A stretch of DNA of 64,000 bases from Mucilaginibacter straminoryzae (GTDB lineage: Bacteria; Bacteroidota; Bacteroidia; Sphingobacteriales; Sphingobacteriaceae), in the NCBI RefSeq assembly GCF_022953055.1, contig NZ_JALJEJ010000002.1, forward strand, positions 778,692 through 842,691, in the 5' to 3' direction. The notes under the pieces were generated by a model. The model was not told the origin of the DNA. It did not search any database and worked only from the letters and a program-made list of their open reading frames with translations. A program made the position numbers and the translations under genes. Each line of letters starts with the position of its first letter. The stretch's first letter is position 1. This document shows positions 44,405-53,960 of the stretch, piece after piece.

Positions 44405-45289
44405 ATGATTCAACTACTTAAGCCGGACCACTGGAAAGATTACGAGCTGATTGATTGCGGCGACTTTGAAAAGCTGGAACGTTTTGGTTCACTGATCCTG
44501 ATCCGGCCCGAGCCGCAGGCCGTTTGGGCAAAAAAACTGCCCGACAGCGAATGGAAACGGCTGCACCATATCCGTTTTAAAGGCCGTTCTGCTACCGCAG
44601 GCGATTGGGTGAAAAAAGACCCTAAAGCTGCAGACCGCTGGCAGATCACTTACAGCAATCCGCAGGTTGCCATAAAATTCCGTTTAGGCTTAACTTCATT
44701 TAAACATGTGGGTATCTTCCCCGAGCAGGCTGTAAACTGGGACTACATCGCCGAAAAAGTTAAAAGCTTCAAAACACCCGAACCAAAAGTACTCAACCTG
44801 TTTGCCTATACAGGCGGTGCTTCGCTGATTGCCCGTGCGGCCGGTGCAGACACTACGCACGTGGATTCTATAAAGCAGGTAGTGACCTGGGCTAATGAAA
44901 ACCAGGAAATTTCGGGGTTAAGCAACATTCGTTGGGTGGTGGAAGACGCGTTAAAATTTGTGAAACGCGAACTGAAACGCGGCAAAAAATATAACGGTAT
45001 CATCCTTGACCCTCCTGCTTACGGCCACGGGCCGAACGGCGAAAAGTGGAAACTGGAAGATCATATCCGGGAGATGATGCAGGACGTGGTACAACTACTC
45101 GATCCGGAAGAGCACTTCCTGATCCTGAATACCTACTCGCTCGGCTTTTCATCCGTTATTGTAGAAAACCTCATAACCGGCGCCTTCCCGGCCGTGCAAA
45201 ACCTGGAAACAGGCGAACTTTACCTGCAAGCAACCTCAGGTGTAAAACTTCCACTGGGAGTTTATGGAAAATTCTTTAAAAGTAAATAA
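44405..45289 (+). CDS. class I SAM-dependent RNA-type methyltransferase
   Basis: 294 aa. An N-terminal region of about 100 residues resembles the PUA-type accessory part of rRNA methyltransferases. Then motif I V-L-N-L-F-A-Y-T-G-G-A-S-L and the catalytic I-L-D-P-P-A-Y-G-H-G (a DPPAY motif, as in RlmI/RlmL-like enzymes). It probably modifies rRNA; N2-G or C5-C target not determinable. ATG 44405 chosen; a longer frame would translate repeat DNA. Confidence 0.85.
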   Translation: MIQLLKPDHWKDYELIDCGDFEKLERFGSLILIRPEPQAVWAKKLPDSEWKRLHHIRFKGRSATAGDWVKKDPKAADRWQITYSNPQVAIKFRLGLTSFKHVGIFPEQAVNWDYIAEKVKSFKTPEPKVLNLFAYTGGASLIARAAGADTTHVDSIKQVVTWANENQEISGLSNIRWVVEDALKFVKRELKRGKKYNGIILDPPAYGHGPNGEKWKLEDHIREMMQDVVQLLDPEEHFLILNTYSLGFSSVIVENLITGAFPAVQNLETGELYLQATSGVKLPLGVYGKFFKSK

Positions 45290-45405
45290 TTGTAATTGTG
45301 GTGATCGCTCTTGATAAAAAGCATCCGCGCAATCCAATTATTTTACCCATATTGGACCGCTATTAACGAGACGATTACCTACTGAAATATATACCGATTA
45401 ACTAA

Positions 45406-46470
45406 ATGAATTTGAAACGTTTTTCCCTTCTGGGATTAGGAGTATCTGCTGCTATTTTAACCTTTACCAACTGCAGCAACGGTAGTAAATCTGCCACCAC
45501 GACTACCACCTCAACCAGCAAAACCACTACCACTACTGCCGTAAAAGATACGGATACGCTGTCTGTAGTGAAGGAACATTATCCACCGCTGGATAAAAAG
45601 CTGTATGACTCGCTGATGGTAAAACTGGCGCATGGTGATACTTCTGGCAAATGGCCTGTAAAAAATGCACCTTACCCGCTTGATGGCGCCATATTACCGT
45701 TTAAACGTGTAGTTGCTTTTTATGGCAACCTGTATTCAAAAAAAATGGGTATCCTGGGCGAACTGCCTCCGCCACAAATGCTGGCTAAACTGAAGCAGGA
45801 AGTAAAAAACTGGGAGAAAGCCGATCCTACTACACCCGTTCAACCCGCCCTTCATTATATTGCGGTAGTTGCGCAGGGCGATGGTGGTAAAGACGGCAAA
45901 TACCGTTACCGTATGCCTTTTAAACAAATAGACTCGGTACTTAGCCTTGCTAAAAAGGCGCACGCGATTGTATTCCTTGACGTGCAGGTAGCGTTAAGCA
46001 ATATCCATGCAGAGCTGCCTTTGCTGGAAAAATACCTTGCCCTGCCTAATGTACATTTCGGTATGGACCCTGAATTCTCTATGAAAGATGGCAGCAAACC
46101 TGGCAGAAAGATCGGCACTTATGATGCTGCAGATGTCAATTATGTCTCTGGTTTCCTGGCAGATCTGGTTCGTAAGAATCACTTACCGCCGAAGATCCTG
46201 ATCGTACACCGTTTCACTAAAAAAATGGTGACCAACTACCAGAACATCAAACTGCGCCCGGAAGTACAAGTAGTAATGGATATGGATGGCTGGGGCGAAC
46301 CAGACCTGAAACAAGGCACCTATCGTTACTTTATTCATAATGAGCCTGTACAGTTTACCGGTTATAAACTATTCTACAAAAACGACATTAAAAAAGCGCC
46401 TCACCACATGCTAACGCCGGAAGAGGTATTAAAATACAAACCTTACCCTATTTACATTCAATACCAGTAA
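45406..46470 (+). CDS. hypothetical lipoprotein
   Basis: 354 aa. Signal peptide with a Bacteroidetes-type lipobox (T-F-T-N-C-S, Cys near residue 23), then a 25-residue Thr/Ser linker. The remaining domain of about 300 residues is mixed and conserved in appearance (R-V-V-A-F-Y-G-N-L-Y-S; H-Y-I-A-V-V-A-Q-G-D-G-G; V-H-F-G-M-D-P-E-F; V-V-M-D-M-D-G-W-G; Y-P-I-Y-I-Q-Y). A TIM-barrel-like hydrolase is possible but I do not recognise the family. Predicted outer- or inner-membrane anchored. ATG start 45406. Confidence 0.75.
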   Translation: MNLKRFSLLGLGVSAAILTFTNCSNGSKSATTTTTSTSKTTTTTAVKDTDTLSVVKEHYPPLDKKLYDSLMVKLAHGDTSGKWPVKNAPYPLDGAILPFKRVVAFYGNLYSKKMGILGELPPPQMLAKLKQEVKNWEKADPTTPVQPALHYIAVVAQGDGGKDGKYRYRMPFKQIDSVLSLAKKAHAIVFLDVQVALSNIHAELPLLEKYLALPNVHFGMDPEFSMKDGSKPGRKIGTYDAADVNYVSGFLADLVRKNHLPPKILIVHRFTKKMVTNYQNIKLRPEVQVVMDMDGWGEPDLKQGTYRYFIHNEPVQFTGYKLFYKNDIKKAPHHMLTPEEVLKYKPYPIYIQYQ

Positions 46471-46490
46471 GGTTAATTCTTAAAGATTAA

Positions 46491-46514
46491 AAAGATGCTT
46501 CACCAAAGCATCTT
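46491..46514 (+). terminator. terminator after lipoprotein gene
   Basis: AAAGATGCTT-CACCAA-AGCATCTTT with a following T-run. Confidence 0.85.
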
Positions 46515-46718
46515 TTTTTGTTTCTATGCAATTGGTTTTAAACGGATTACCAGCTCATTTACATTTTACTAAACAGCTTCTTCATACCTTAAGAGTTAAA
46601 CTTTATAATAAATGGCGTAACTTTTTATGATATTTTTAATTATGGTTTAATTTTTAAATTTTGATTTAATAATTATGTAAATATTACGCGATATTCACCT
46701 GATGTTAATCTGAGATAT

Positions 46719-46726
46719 TACCTTTG
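46719..46726 (+). promoter_or_regulatory. -7 box upstream of secreted protein gene
   Basis: TACCTTTG (TAnnTTTG). The predicted start is only about 5-8 bases upstream of the first ATG (46738), implying a very short leader or use of the second ATG at 46747. Confidence 0.45.
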
Positions 46727-46737
46727 TATCTCCTCTA

Positions 46738-47340
46738 ATGAAAACTATGTCTGGCAAATTAAACAAGTTATTGGCAGTAGTGTGTTTGCTGCTGTTTACG
46801 GCTATTGCGCAGGCACAAGTTAAATACGCACAATTCAACTCCAGGCAAGCCAGAATTTTCAACCAGCTTTTAGCAGATGCAAACGCTGCTTTCACCTTGC
46901 CCGAAGGTTTTAAAGAATCAGCCCCGGTTGATAATGAAGAAATGAATTTCGATTATGGCATTACCATGCCCGGCCAGGAGTTTGAGATTTGGTTCGCGGT
47001 AAAGCCCTACAAACAGATCAGCAAATACTACAACAACCCCGATTCTGTTTACGAAACGCTTGGCAAAACACAGGTTTCCATCCTGAGCGGCGACAACAGT
47101 TACTTTATGCGTAACCTGGACGATCGTATTTTAAACCAGTATAATGCCGATGCTGGCAAATCATACCTGCTGAACCTGAATGATTCGCCCCTGACAAAGC
47201 ACTACAAATACGCGCTGATCATCACGTTTCAGAAAGACCATAATGGTACCATACTGGCAGTTTGCCTGACAAACGATAAAGGCCCCGACTTTTTTAAATA
47301 CATTGACAAAGCCCGCAACTGTATCCGGTTTAAACAGTAA
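46738..47340 (+). CDS. hypothetical secreted protein
   Basis: 200 aa with a signal peptide (K-L-L-A-V-V-C-L-L-L-F-T-A-I-A-Q-A-Q). The mature domain is mixed alpha/beta with no known motif (G-Q-E-F-E-I-W-F-A; Y-A-L-I-I-T-F-Q-K-D). Function unknown. Either ATG 46738 or 46747 may be used. Confidence 0.7.
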   Translation: MKTMSGKLNKLLAVVCLLLFTAIAQAQVKYAQFNSRQARIFNQLLADANAAFTLPEGFKESAPVDNEEMNFDYGITMPGQEFEIWFAVKPYKQISKYYNNPDSVYETLGKTQVSILSGDNSYFMRNLDDRILNQYNADAGKSYLLNLNDSPLTKHYKYALIITFQKDHNGTILAVCLTNDKGPDFFKYIDKARNCIRFKQ

Positions 47341-47383
47341 ATTTCTTATTTTTGATGGAAGGGCGTAAGTTCGCGCTATTCAC

Positions 47384-47391
47384 TATCTTTG
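47384..47391 (+). promoter_or_regulatory. -7 box of parE
   Basis: TATCTTTG matches TAnnTTTG, 39 bp before the parE ATG. Confidence 0.5.
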
Positions 47392-47430
47392 CTAAACTAA
47401 TTAGCTTTAGCTTTTACTTCATAAAAATTC

Positions 47431-49320
47431 ATGGCAGAAAACGATATAAATTACAGCGAAGACAGTATACGGTCGCTTGACTGGAAAGAGCACATCCGTC
47501 TGCGTCCGGGTATGTATATTGGTAAGCTTGGCGATGGCTCCGCTTATGACGATGGTATTTACGTATTGCTGAAAGAGATCATCGATAACTCGATCGATGA
47601 GTTTGTGATGGGCGCCGGCCGGACGATCGAAGTAAACCTGAACGACCATAAAGTAGCCGTGCGCGATTATGGCCGCGGCATTCCGCTGGGAAAGGTGATT
47701 GATTGTGTGTCAAAGATCAATACCGGTGGTAAGTATGACAGCAAAGCCTTCCAGAAGTCAGTAGGTTTAAATGGTGTGGGTACCAAAGCGGTAAACGCCT
47801 TGTCTACAGCATTCACGGTACAATCCTACCGCGACGGCCGCACCAAAATTGCAGAATTTGCCAAAGGCGAACTTGTTCGCGAAGAGGCCGAGAAGGAAAC
47901 CACCCAACGCAATGGAACGGCTATCAACTTTATGCCTGACGATAGCATTTTCCGCCATTACCGTTTCATCCCCGAGTTTGTGGAGAACATGATCTGGAAT
48001 TATGTTTACCTGAACTCTGGTTTGACCATCAATTTCAACGGGCAGAAATATTTTTCAGAGAAAGGGCTTCACGACCTGCTGATGCGCCACGCCGACACCG
48101 AAACCATGCGCTACCCGATCATTCACCTGAAAGGGAATGATATCGAGATCGCCATGACGCACGGCCAGCAATACGGCGAGGAATATTATTCCTTCGTGAA
48201 CGGCCAGCACACCACCCAGGGCGGTACACACCAGGCTGCTTTCCGCGAAGCGGTCGTAAAAACCCTGCGCGAGTTTTACGACAAAGATTTCGATGCTTCT
48301 GACATCCGCGCCTCTATCATCGGTGCTATTGCCATTAAAGTACAGGAGCCCGTATTCGAATCGCAAACCAAAACCAAATTAGGTTCGCAGAATGTTGGTC
48401 CGGAGGGGCCTTCTGTCCGCGCCTTTATTAACGACTTTGTTAAGAAAGATCTGGATGATTATCTGCACAAGAATCCGGCTACCGCTGATGCCATAAAAGC
48501 CCGCATCCTTCAATCGGAACGGGAGCGTAAAGACATTGCCGGCATTAAAAAACTGGCGAACGAACGTGCTAAGAAAGCTTCGTTGCATAACCGTAAGCTG
48601 CGCGATTGTAAGTTACATTTAGACGATACGCATGAGCGTCGTCAGGACACCACACTGTTCATCACCGAGGGTGACTCGGCCAGTGGCTCCATTACCAAAT
48701 CGCGAGATGTGATGACCCAGGCGGTATTCAGCCTGAAGGGTAAACCACTGAATTGCTTCGGCCTTACAAAAAAAGTAGTTTACGAGAACGAAGAATTTAA
48801 CCTGCTGCAGCATGCCCTGAATATTGAAGACGGCTTAGACGGGTTGCGTTACAACAATATTGTGATTGCTACCGATGCCGATGTGGACGGCATGCATATC
48901 CGCCTGCTGATGATGACCTTCTTCCTGCAGTTTTTCCCGGATTTGGTAAAAGCAGGCCACGTTTACATTCTGCAAACACCGTTGTTCCGCGTGCGTAATA
49001 AAAAAGAAACCATCTATTGCTACAGTGACGAAGAACGCCGAAATGCCATTGCTAAATTAGGTAACAAGCCAGAGATCACCCGATTCAAAGGGCTGGGCGA
49101 AATTTCGCCTGAAGAGTTTGGCTTGTTCATCGGTAAAGATATCCGCCTTGACCCGGTTATCCTGAAAGACGCCAACATCAAGGGCTTATTAGAATACTTT
49201 ATGGGCAAGAACACGCCTACCCGCCAGCAGCACATTGTGCAAAACCTGCGCGTAGAAAAAGACGATGAAACGGTAAACCCGGTTGTACTGGATGATGCCG
49301 AAATTAAAGAAGTAGCATAA
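47431..49320 (+). CDS. parE: DNA topoisomerase IV subunit B
   Basis: 629 aa. GHKL ATPase motifs: [23 protein letters not shown] and [13 protein letters not shown]. The TOPRIM site has F-I-T-E-G-D-S-A and D-A-D-V-D-G-M-H-I. Together with ParC it decatenates chromosomes. ATG start 47431. It is monocistronic, ending in a repeat-rich gap. Confidence 0.95.
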   Translation: MAENDINYSEDSIRSLDWKEHIRLRPGMYIGKLGDGSAYDDGIYVLLKEIIDNSIDEFVMGAGRTIEVNLNDHKVAVRDYGRGIPLGKVIDCVSKINTGGKYDSKAFQKSVGLNGVGTKAVNALSTAFTVQSYRDGRTKIAEFAKGELVREEAEKETTQRNGTAINFMPDDSIFRHYRFIPEFVENMIWNYVYLNSGLTINFNGQKYFSEKGLHDLLMRHADTETMRYPIIHLKGNDIEIAMTHGQQYGEEYYSFVNGQHTTQGGTHQAAFREAVVKTLREFYDKDFDASDIRASIIGAIAIKVQEPVFESQTKTKLGSQNVGPEGPSVRAFINDFVKKDLDDYLHKNPATADAIKARILQSERERKDIAGIKKLANERAKKASLHNRKLRDCKLHLDDTHERRQDTTLFITEGDSASGSITKSRDVMTQAVFSLKGKPLNCFGLTKKVVYENEEFNLLQHALNIEDGLDGLRYNNIVIATDADVDGMHIRLLMMTFFLQFFPDLVKAGHVYILQTPLFRVRNKKETIYCYSDEERRNAIAKLGNKPEITRFKGLGEISPEEFGLFIGKDIRLDPVILKDANIKGLLEYFMGKNTPTRQQHIVQNLRVEKDDETVNPVVLDDAEIKEVA

Positions 49321-49329
49321 ATTTCAGAT

Positions 49330-49401
49330 TCCCTCCCCAACGGGAGGGTCAGGGAGGGGTACTAAATCTACCCCTTCCTCCTCCTTCCCGATGGGAAGGT
49401 A
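49330..49401. repeat. two type 1 palindromic repeats downstream of parE
   Basis: 49330-49359 (CCCTCCCC-AA-CGGGAGGG plus TCAGGGAGGGG) and 49369-49401 (CCCCTTCCTCCTCCTTCCC-GAT-GGGAAGG). In the 223-bp gap before cdd. Confidence 0.75.
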
Positions 49402-49543
49402 TCGCAACTTTCCCCGCACTTGAATTAATTAGCGTTCTTAATAATAATCATTCAGTCTTCTCTGGGGATAATTAGCTTTGTTTGTTATTACCAAACCTAT
49501 TCCCTATATTGTTCGCCCCCGTTTTAACAGCGGGTTAACAATA

Positions 49544-50035
49544 ATGACCAAGCATGAAATAAAGATAAACTTCGAAGAATACGAGTCGCTGGCTGGGTTA
49601 ACCCCGTCCGATCAGGAACTCTGTTTGGAAGCGATAGCTGCACTTAAAAATTCGCATTCGCCCTATTCTAAATTTAGTGTCGGTGCGGCGCTGCGCCTGG
49701 AAAGCGGGAGGGTGATCTATGGCAGCAACCAGGAAAACGTAGCTTACCCTTCAGGCCTTTGCGCCGAGCGGGTGGCGCTGTTCCACTGGGGGGCAAATTA
49801 TCCCAATGACCCTATCGATACCATTGCCATCACCGCCCATACAGACGATTTTAAACTTAAACGCCCTATTACCCCTTGCGGTTCCTGCCTGCAGGTAATT
49901 GCAGAGTACGAGAAAAAGCAAGATCAGAAAATCAGGATCATTCTATTTTGCGATGGCTCGCCGGTATGGGTAGTGCAAGGGAGCGAAAGTTTTTTACCAT
50001 TTTTGTTTTTCGAAGAAAGACTGGCACAATCCTAA
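49544..50035 (+). CDS. cdd: cytidine deaminase
   Basis: 163 aa from ATG 49544. The zinc site has L-C-A-E-R-V-A-L (the catalytic HAE-type block, here C-A-E) and P-C-G-S-C, as in tetrameric cytidine deaminases. S-P-Y-S-K-F-S-V-G-A-A-L is the N-terminal family motif. It salvages cytidine and deoxycytidine. An upstream in-frame start would add about 22 unsupported residues. The SGNH hydrolase ATG follows 3 bp after the stop. Confidence 0.92.
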   Translation: MTKHEIKINFEEYESLAGLTPSDQELCLEAIAALKNSHSPYSKFSVGAALRLESGRVIYGSNQENVAYPSGLCAERVALFHWGANYPNDPIDTIAITAHTDDFKLKRPITPCGSCLQVIAEYEKKQDQKIRIILFCDGSPVWVVQGSESFLPFLFFEERLAQS

Positions 50036-50038
50036 TCT

Positions 50039-50698
50039 ATGAAAACTAAACTATTCCTGATTGCCTTGCTGTTTTTTACGGCTAAAATTTCACATGCGCA
50101 AACGGGCTTCCCTTTTGCAGATGAGATCCGCGCTTTTAAAACGGCAGACAGCCTGCATTTTCCAAAACCCGGCAGCAACCTGTTTATTGGCAGTTCATCC
50201 ATACGTTTGTGGGGCGATCTGGAACAGCGCTTTGAAGGTAAAAAGGTTTTAAAACGTGGTGTGGGCGGTTCAACCCTGCACGATTGGGTTAGCTATTACC
50301 TCAACTACATTTTATTCCCCTACCAACCCGACCGGATTTTTATCTACGCAGGTGAGAATGATATCGCTGCAGGAAGAACAGGCCAACAGGTTTATGAGGA
50401 TTTTGTAACCCTGTATAATTTAATTCAGCAAAAATTACCGGGCAGCAAAACATACTGGCTGTCCATAAAGCAAAGCCCATCAAGGACTGAGCATTACAAC
50501 GAGGTGAAAATAGCTAACAGCCTGGTCGATGAATTTATCAATCACCATTCCGGTGTAAAGTATATCGATGTGAATACGGTGCTGTATAAAAAAGATACAT
50601 CAGAACCAGATTCTTCACTTTTTAAAAGAGACTACCTGCACCTGAACAGCCAGGGTTACGACCGCTGGCAAAAGGCCATCAAAAAGTACGTGCAATAA
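50039..50698 (+). CDS. secreted SGNH/GDSL-type hydrolase
   Basis: 219 aa. Signal peptide (M-K-T-K-L-F-L-I-A-L-L-F-F-T-A-K-I-S-H-A-Q). Block I has F-I-G-S-S-S-I-R-L-W, then G-V-G-G-S-T, Y-A-G-E-N-D-I and the catalytic D-Y-L-H-L-N. Esterase/lipase or acylhydrolase of unknown substrate, 3 bp after cdd (co-transcribed). Confidence 0.85.
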   Translation: MKTKLFLIALLFFTAKISHAQTGFPFADEIRAFKTADSLHFPKPGSNLFIGSSSIRLWGDLEQRFEGKKVLKRGVGGSTLHDWVSYYLNYILFPYQPDRIFIYAGENDIAAGRTGQQVYEDFVTLYNLIQQKLPGSKTYWLSIKQSPSRTEHYNEVKIANSLVDEFINHHSGVKYIDVNTVLYKKDTSEPDSSLFKRDYLHLNSQGYDRWQKAIKKYVQ

Positions 50699-50700
50699 AA

Positions 50701-50720
50701 AAGGCCGCTGTAGCGGCCTT
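50701..50720. terminator. bidirectional terminator between SGNH hydrolase and NTF2-like gene 2
   Basis: AAGGCCGCT-GT-AGCGGCCTT flanked by A- and T-rich sequence; convergent genes on both sides. Confidence 0.85.
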
Positions 50721-50756
50721 CTCCCTAATTAAACTAACTAAACTAACTATAAATTC

Positions 50757-51185
50757 TTATTTAAATACAGAGTATACGTTGGTGATTTTCCAGCTGCCAC
50801 CTGTGTTTGAAAGGGTTACGTAGTTGGTACGTACAAATTCGTCATACTTCATTTCAACTTTCACAACGGTTAAGTCTGCATTGCTGTTTACGATAGAGGT
50901 GCTCACGGTGCAAGCTTGCTCAATGTTTTGGTTTTCTTTAACGTAGTTGCTCATCTCGGCTTTATCAAAGCTTAAGATTTGTTTGCCGCGCAGCATGCTG
51001 AATTTGGCAGAAGCGTCAACCGCCTGGTCAAAATCGGTTACTTTACCGCGGGTAACGGCGTCAACATAAGTATTGATTGCAAAGTAAGGAGAAGCAGCTT
51101 TGTCGTCGTTTTTTATGTTGGCATTAGCTACGCCACATACTGCTAAAAGGCAAAGGCCAAGTACTAATGATTTCAGAGTTTTCAT
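50757..51185 (-). CDS. secreted NTF2-like protein (paralogue 2)
   Basis: 142 aa. Signal peptide (M-K-T-L-K-S-L-V-L-G-L-C-L-L-A-V-C-G-V-A-N-A). Matches paralogue 1 at the same motifs (A-x-F-A-I-N-T-Y-V-D-A-V-T-R-G-K, M-L-R-G-K-Q-I-L-S-F-D, W-K-I-T-N-V-Y-S-V-F-K). The genes lie 11 kb apart in opposite orientation. Function unknown. Confidence 0.75.
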   Translation of the reverse strand: MKTLKSLVLGLCLLAVCGVANANIKNDDKAASPYFAINTYVDAVTRGKVTDFDQAVDASAKFSMLRGKQILSFDKAEMSNYVKENQNIEQACTVSTSIVNSNADLTVVKVEMKYDEFVRTNYVTLSNTGGSWKITNVYSVFK

Positions 51186-51377
51186 GATATTGGATATTTA
51201 AGTTTTTTTATTTATGTTTATTAATTTCTAAATACACCAATAAGACAGCACCAGAAAGCGATTAGTTACAGGCAATTTTCAAATATTTTATTAATAACAG
51301 ATTCTTAAAGCAATTCGGGTGTTTCATTAATAAATCCTTAACAATTTCCCATTTTTAATAACAGCTTAACAATAAAA

Positions 51378-51410
51378 AAACGCCGGACTGCATGGTATGC
51401 TCCGGCGTTT
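51378..51410 (-). terminator. terminator of msrA
   Basis: On the minus strand AAACGCCGGA-..-TCCGGCGTTT is followed by a T-run, 29 bp past the msrA stop codon. Confidence 0.85.
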
Positions 51411-51438
51411 CAGCTTAAAAACCTCGAAATTCTTCTTG

Positions 51439-51984
51439 TTACAATAATTCTGGTTTTATTTTTTCGGTGAATTCTTTTGCAAACTTGTTCAGCTTCGGCT
51501 GGATCACAAACATGCAGTAGGGTTTCATGGTATTATCCTGGAAATAGTTCTGGTGATAATCTTCCGCCTTGTAGAAAACATCGGCAGGAACCACGTGCGT
51601 AACAATGGGCTGGTCGAACACCTGTTCTGCCGTTAACCTGGCGATCATTTCTTCTGCCTGTTGTTTCTGTTCGTCGTTATGATAAAATATCGCAGACCGG
51701 TATTGGGTACCTATGTCATTCCCCTGGCGGTTAAGCGTAGTTGGGTTGTGGGTTTTAAAGAATACCAGCAATAACTCTTCGTAACTTACCACATCGGCAT
51801 CGTATTCTAATTCTATGGCTTCTGCATGGCCTGTATCGCCGTTGCATATCTCCATATAAGTGGGGTTTTCTGTTTCACCACCGGTATAGCCTGATTTAAC
51901 TGAAGTTACCCCTTTAAGTGTTTGGTATATGGCTTCTGTACACCAGAAGCAGCCGCTTGCAAATGTTGCTTTTTGAATGTTCAT
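51439..51984 (-). CDS. msrA: peptide-methionine (S)-S-oxide reductase
   Basis: 181 aa. Active site G-C-F-W-C-T-E with Cys12 nucleophile, then G-Y-T-G-G and G-D-T-G-H-A-E-A-I. Reduces S-methionine sulfoxide in oxidised proteins. No signal peptide; ATG start 51984. Confidence 0.96.
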   Translation of the reverse strand: MNIQKATFASGCFWCTEAIYQTLKGVTSVKSGYTGGETENPTYMEICNGDTGHAEAIELEYDADVVSYEELLLVFFKTHNPTTLNRQGNDIGTQYRSAIFYHNDEQKQQAEEMIARLTAEQVFDQPIVTHVVPADVFYKAEDYHQNYFQDNTMKPYCMFVIQPKLNKFAKEFTEKIKPELL

Positions 51985-52051
51985 ACTACAATATACGATG
52001 TAAACAGCCCTTTTGAATCACCACCTGTTTAAATATGAGATTGGGGTGATA

Positions 52052-52678
52052 TCACGAACTCAGGGCATAAACAACAATGTTTACGCCAAACTTAGTATTG
52101 TCTTCAGAAAGGAAACGTTTATTTCGAAAATCGTAATCCCACTCGCAGCCGTAGTCTTTATTACTGTATAGAACGCCGATACGTCCGTTGATCTCAATGG
52201 CCTTCAGATAGTCGTGCACCAGGTCGTCTCCCCAGCCGTTCAGTTCGAAGGATGTTGTCGGCGGGCCTTTCTCAAAGTTGAAGAAAGAGCGGTAGATCTG
52301 GTGGTTATTAGGAATCTTCTTCAGTGCATTCGGACCGAACAACGAGGCCATTTGTGCCTCAAAAGATTTCGCAAACAGCCCGTCGATATCGTGGTTACAG
52401 TCGTCTACAAATACAAAGCCGCCGTTCTGTATATATTTTTTAAAGTTCGCCCTTTCCTGCGCATCAAACTGTACCAGCTTGTGGCCGCTCAGGTAAAAAA
52501 AAGGATAATTAAAAATATCAGGGCTGCTTAGCGCTACCACCTTTTCTTTCTGCTCAAAAGGGATGGTGGTGTACTCCAGCAAAGAGTTAAGGATATTCAC
52601 CGGCATCCGCTGATCGGTGTCCCAATCGCCGGAATGGTAGCTAAGCCTTGCAAAAGTAAATTTATGACTGATGGCCAT
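52052..52678 (-). CDS. DUF4159 domain protein
   Basis: 208 aa, cytosolic, no signal peptide. The DUF4159 fold has F-A-R-L-S-Y-H-S-G-D-W-D-T-D-Q at its N-terminus and F-V-F-V-D-D-C-N-H-D-I-D near residue 92. The family often accompanies MoxR/DUF58 operons, as here: it is divergent (180-bp gap) from moxR. Exact role unknown. ATG start 52678. Confidence 0.8.
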   Translation of the reverse strand: MAISHKFTFARLSYHSGDWDTDQRMPVNILNSLLEYTTIPFEQKEKVVALSSPDIFNYPFFYLSGHKLVQFDAQERANFKKYIQNGGFVFVDDCNHDIDGLFAKSFEAQMASLFGPNALKKIPNNHQIYRSFFNFEKGPPTTSFELNGWGDDLVHDYLKAIEINGRIGVLYSNKDYGCEWDYDFRNKRFLSEDNTKFGVNIVVYALSS

Positions 52679-52858
52679 CTATGTTAAAACTCTAAAATTA
52701 CTACAATATTTTTTTCAAAAAAGCCAATCAATTGCATCTCTTGTAATTTTTTAGATACTTCATTTAATTTTTAATAACAACCCATTGTAAATGCCTTAAA
52801 AGCGCAATATCTTGTGAAAAAATATAACGCCTGTTTATAATTAATTTAATAGACGATT

Positions 52859-53854
52859 TTGGAACTGACAGAAAGTAATATCAAGGCCCTGCTGGCAAAG
52901 CTTCCGCAGCTTAAAGGCGAAATACAAAAAGTGATTGTTGGCCAGGACGCCATTTTAGACGAACTGCTGGTGGCTTTTCTGGCGGGCGGCCACGCGCTGC
53001 TGGAAGGGGTACCGGGGCTGGCAAAAACACTGATGGTAAAAACCATGTCGCAGGCGCTGCACCTTTCTTTTAGACGGATACAGTTTACGCCCGACCTGAT
53101 GCCAACCGATATCGTCGGTACCGAAATACTGGAAGAAGACCATGCCACAGGCAAACGTTTCTTCAAGTTTAACAAGGGTCCTTTGTTTGCCAACATTATC
53201 CTTGCAGACGAGATTAACCGTACGCCACCTAAAACGCAATCTGCTTTGCTGGAAGCCATGCAAGAGTTCGAGGTGACTTACGGCGGACAAACCTATCCGC
53301 TCGATAAGCCATTCTTTATCCTGGCTACGCAAAACCCTATTGAGCAGGCAGGCACCTATCCGCTACCTGAAGCGCAGCTCGACCGTTTTTTGCTGCTGGT
53401 AAAAATCGCCTACCCGACCGAACAGGAAGAATTTGAAGTATTGAACAGAACTACCGGAACACGCAAAGCCGAGGTAAACCCTGTGATTACCGCAGAAGAA
53501 ATTCAGCAGGCGCAGGCACTGGTTCGCCAGGTTTCGGTAAGCGAAGACCTGATCCGGTATGTCAGCCAGCTGATCCGCGCTACCCGCCCCGATACCACTA
53601 CCGTTGGGTATGTAAAAGAATGGGTACGCTGGGGAGCCGGCCCGCGCGCAGGCCAGGCCCTGATCCTGACAGCTAAAGCACGTGCGTTACTAAAAGGCCG
53701 TTATGCCGTGCTGATGGAAGATATCCATGCCATGGCCGTCCCGGTATTGCGCCACCGTATCCTGATGAATTTTAAGGCCGAAGCTGAAGGTATTACGTCA
53801 GACACCGCTACGCTGGAGTTAATTAAACTGATTGAAAGGCCGAAGGCACTGTGA
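52859..53854 (+). CDS. MoxR-family AAA+ ATPase
   Basis: 331 aa. Walker A G-V-P-G-L-A-K-T (residues 50-57), Walker B I-I-L-A-D-E-I-N near residue 113, and the sensor-1 region A-T-Q-N-P. MoxR ATPases act as chaperone-like partners of DUF58/vWA proteins, here the next gene. Start is TTG 52859 (L-E-L-T-E read as M-E-L-T-E): an in-frame TAG lies three codons upstream and no ATG is close. It heads the operon continuing to tldE copy 3. Confidence 0.93.
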   Translation: MELTESNIKALLAKLPQLKGEIQKVIVGQDAILDELLVAFLAGGHALLEGVPGLAKTLMVKTMSQALHLSFRRIQFTPDLMPTDIVGTEILEEDHATGKRFFKFNKGPLFANIILADEINRTPPKTQSALLEAMQEFEVTYGGQTYPLDKPFFILATQNPIEQAGTYPLPEAQLDRFLLLVKIAYPTEQEEFEVLNRTTGTRKAEVNPVITAEEIQQAQALVRQVSVSEDLIRYVSQLIRATRPDTTTVGYVKEWVRWGAGPRAGQALILTAKARALLKGRYAVLMEDIHAMAVPVLRHRILMNFKAEAEGITSDTATLELIKLIERPKAL

Positions 53855-53960
53855 TTAGAAGCAAGAGCCAAGAATCAAGAACCAAGATAAATATTAAAAC
53901 TATTGTCACCCTGAGCTTGTCGAAGGGCGAAATTGAACATCCGAAATCCAAAATCGAGTC
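53855..53960. repeat. moxR-DUF58 gap with repeats
   Basis: 106 bp with the AAGCAAGAGCCAAGAATCAAG repeat type (also at 63402-63432 and inverted near 27895-27920) and a GTCACCCTGAGCTTGTCGA element. Confidence 0.6.

Noticed and set aside
45302..45405. Promoter or RNA gene before the lipoprotein
   Set aside because: No TAnnTTTG box or stable RNA structure was found in this short gap.
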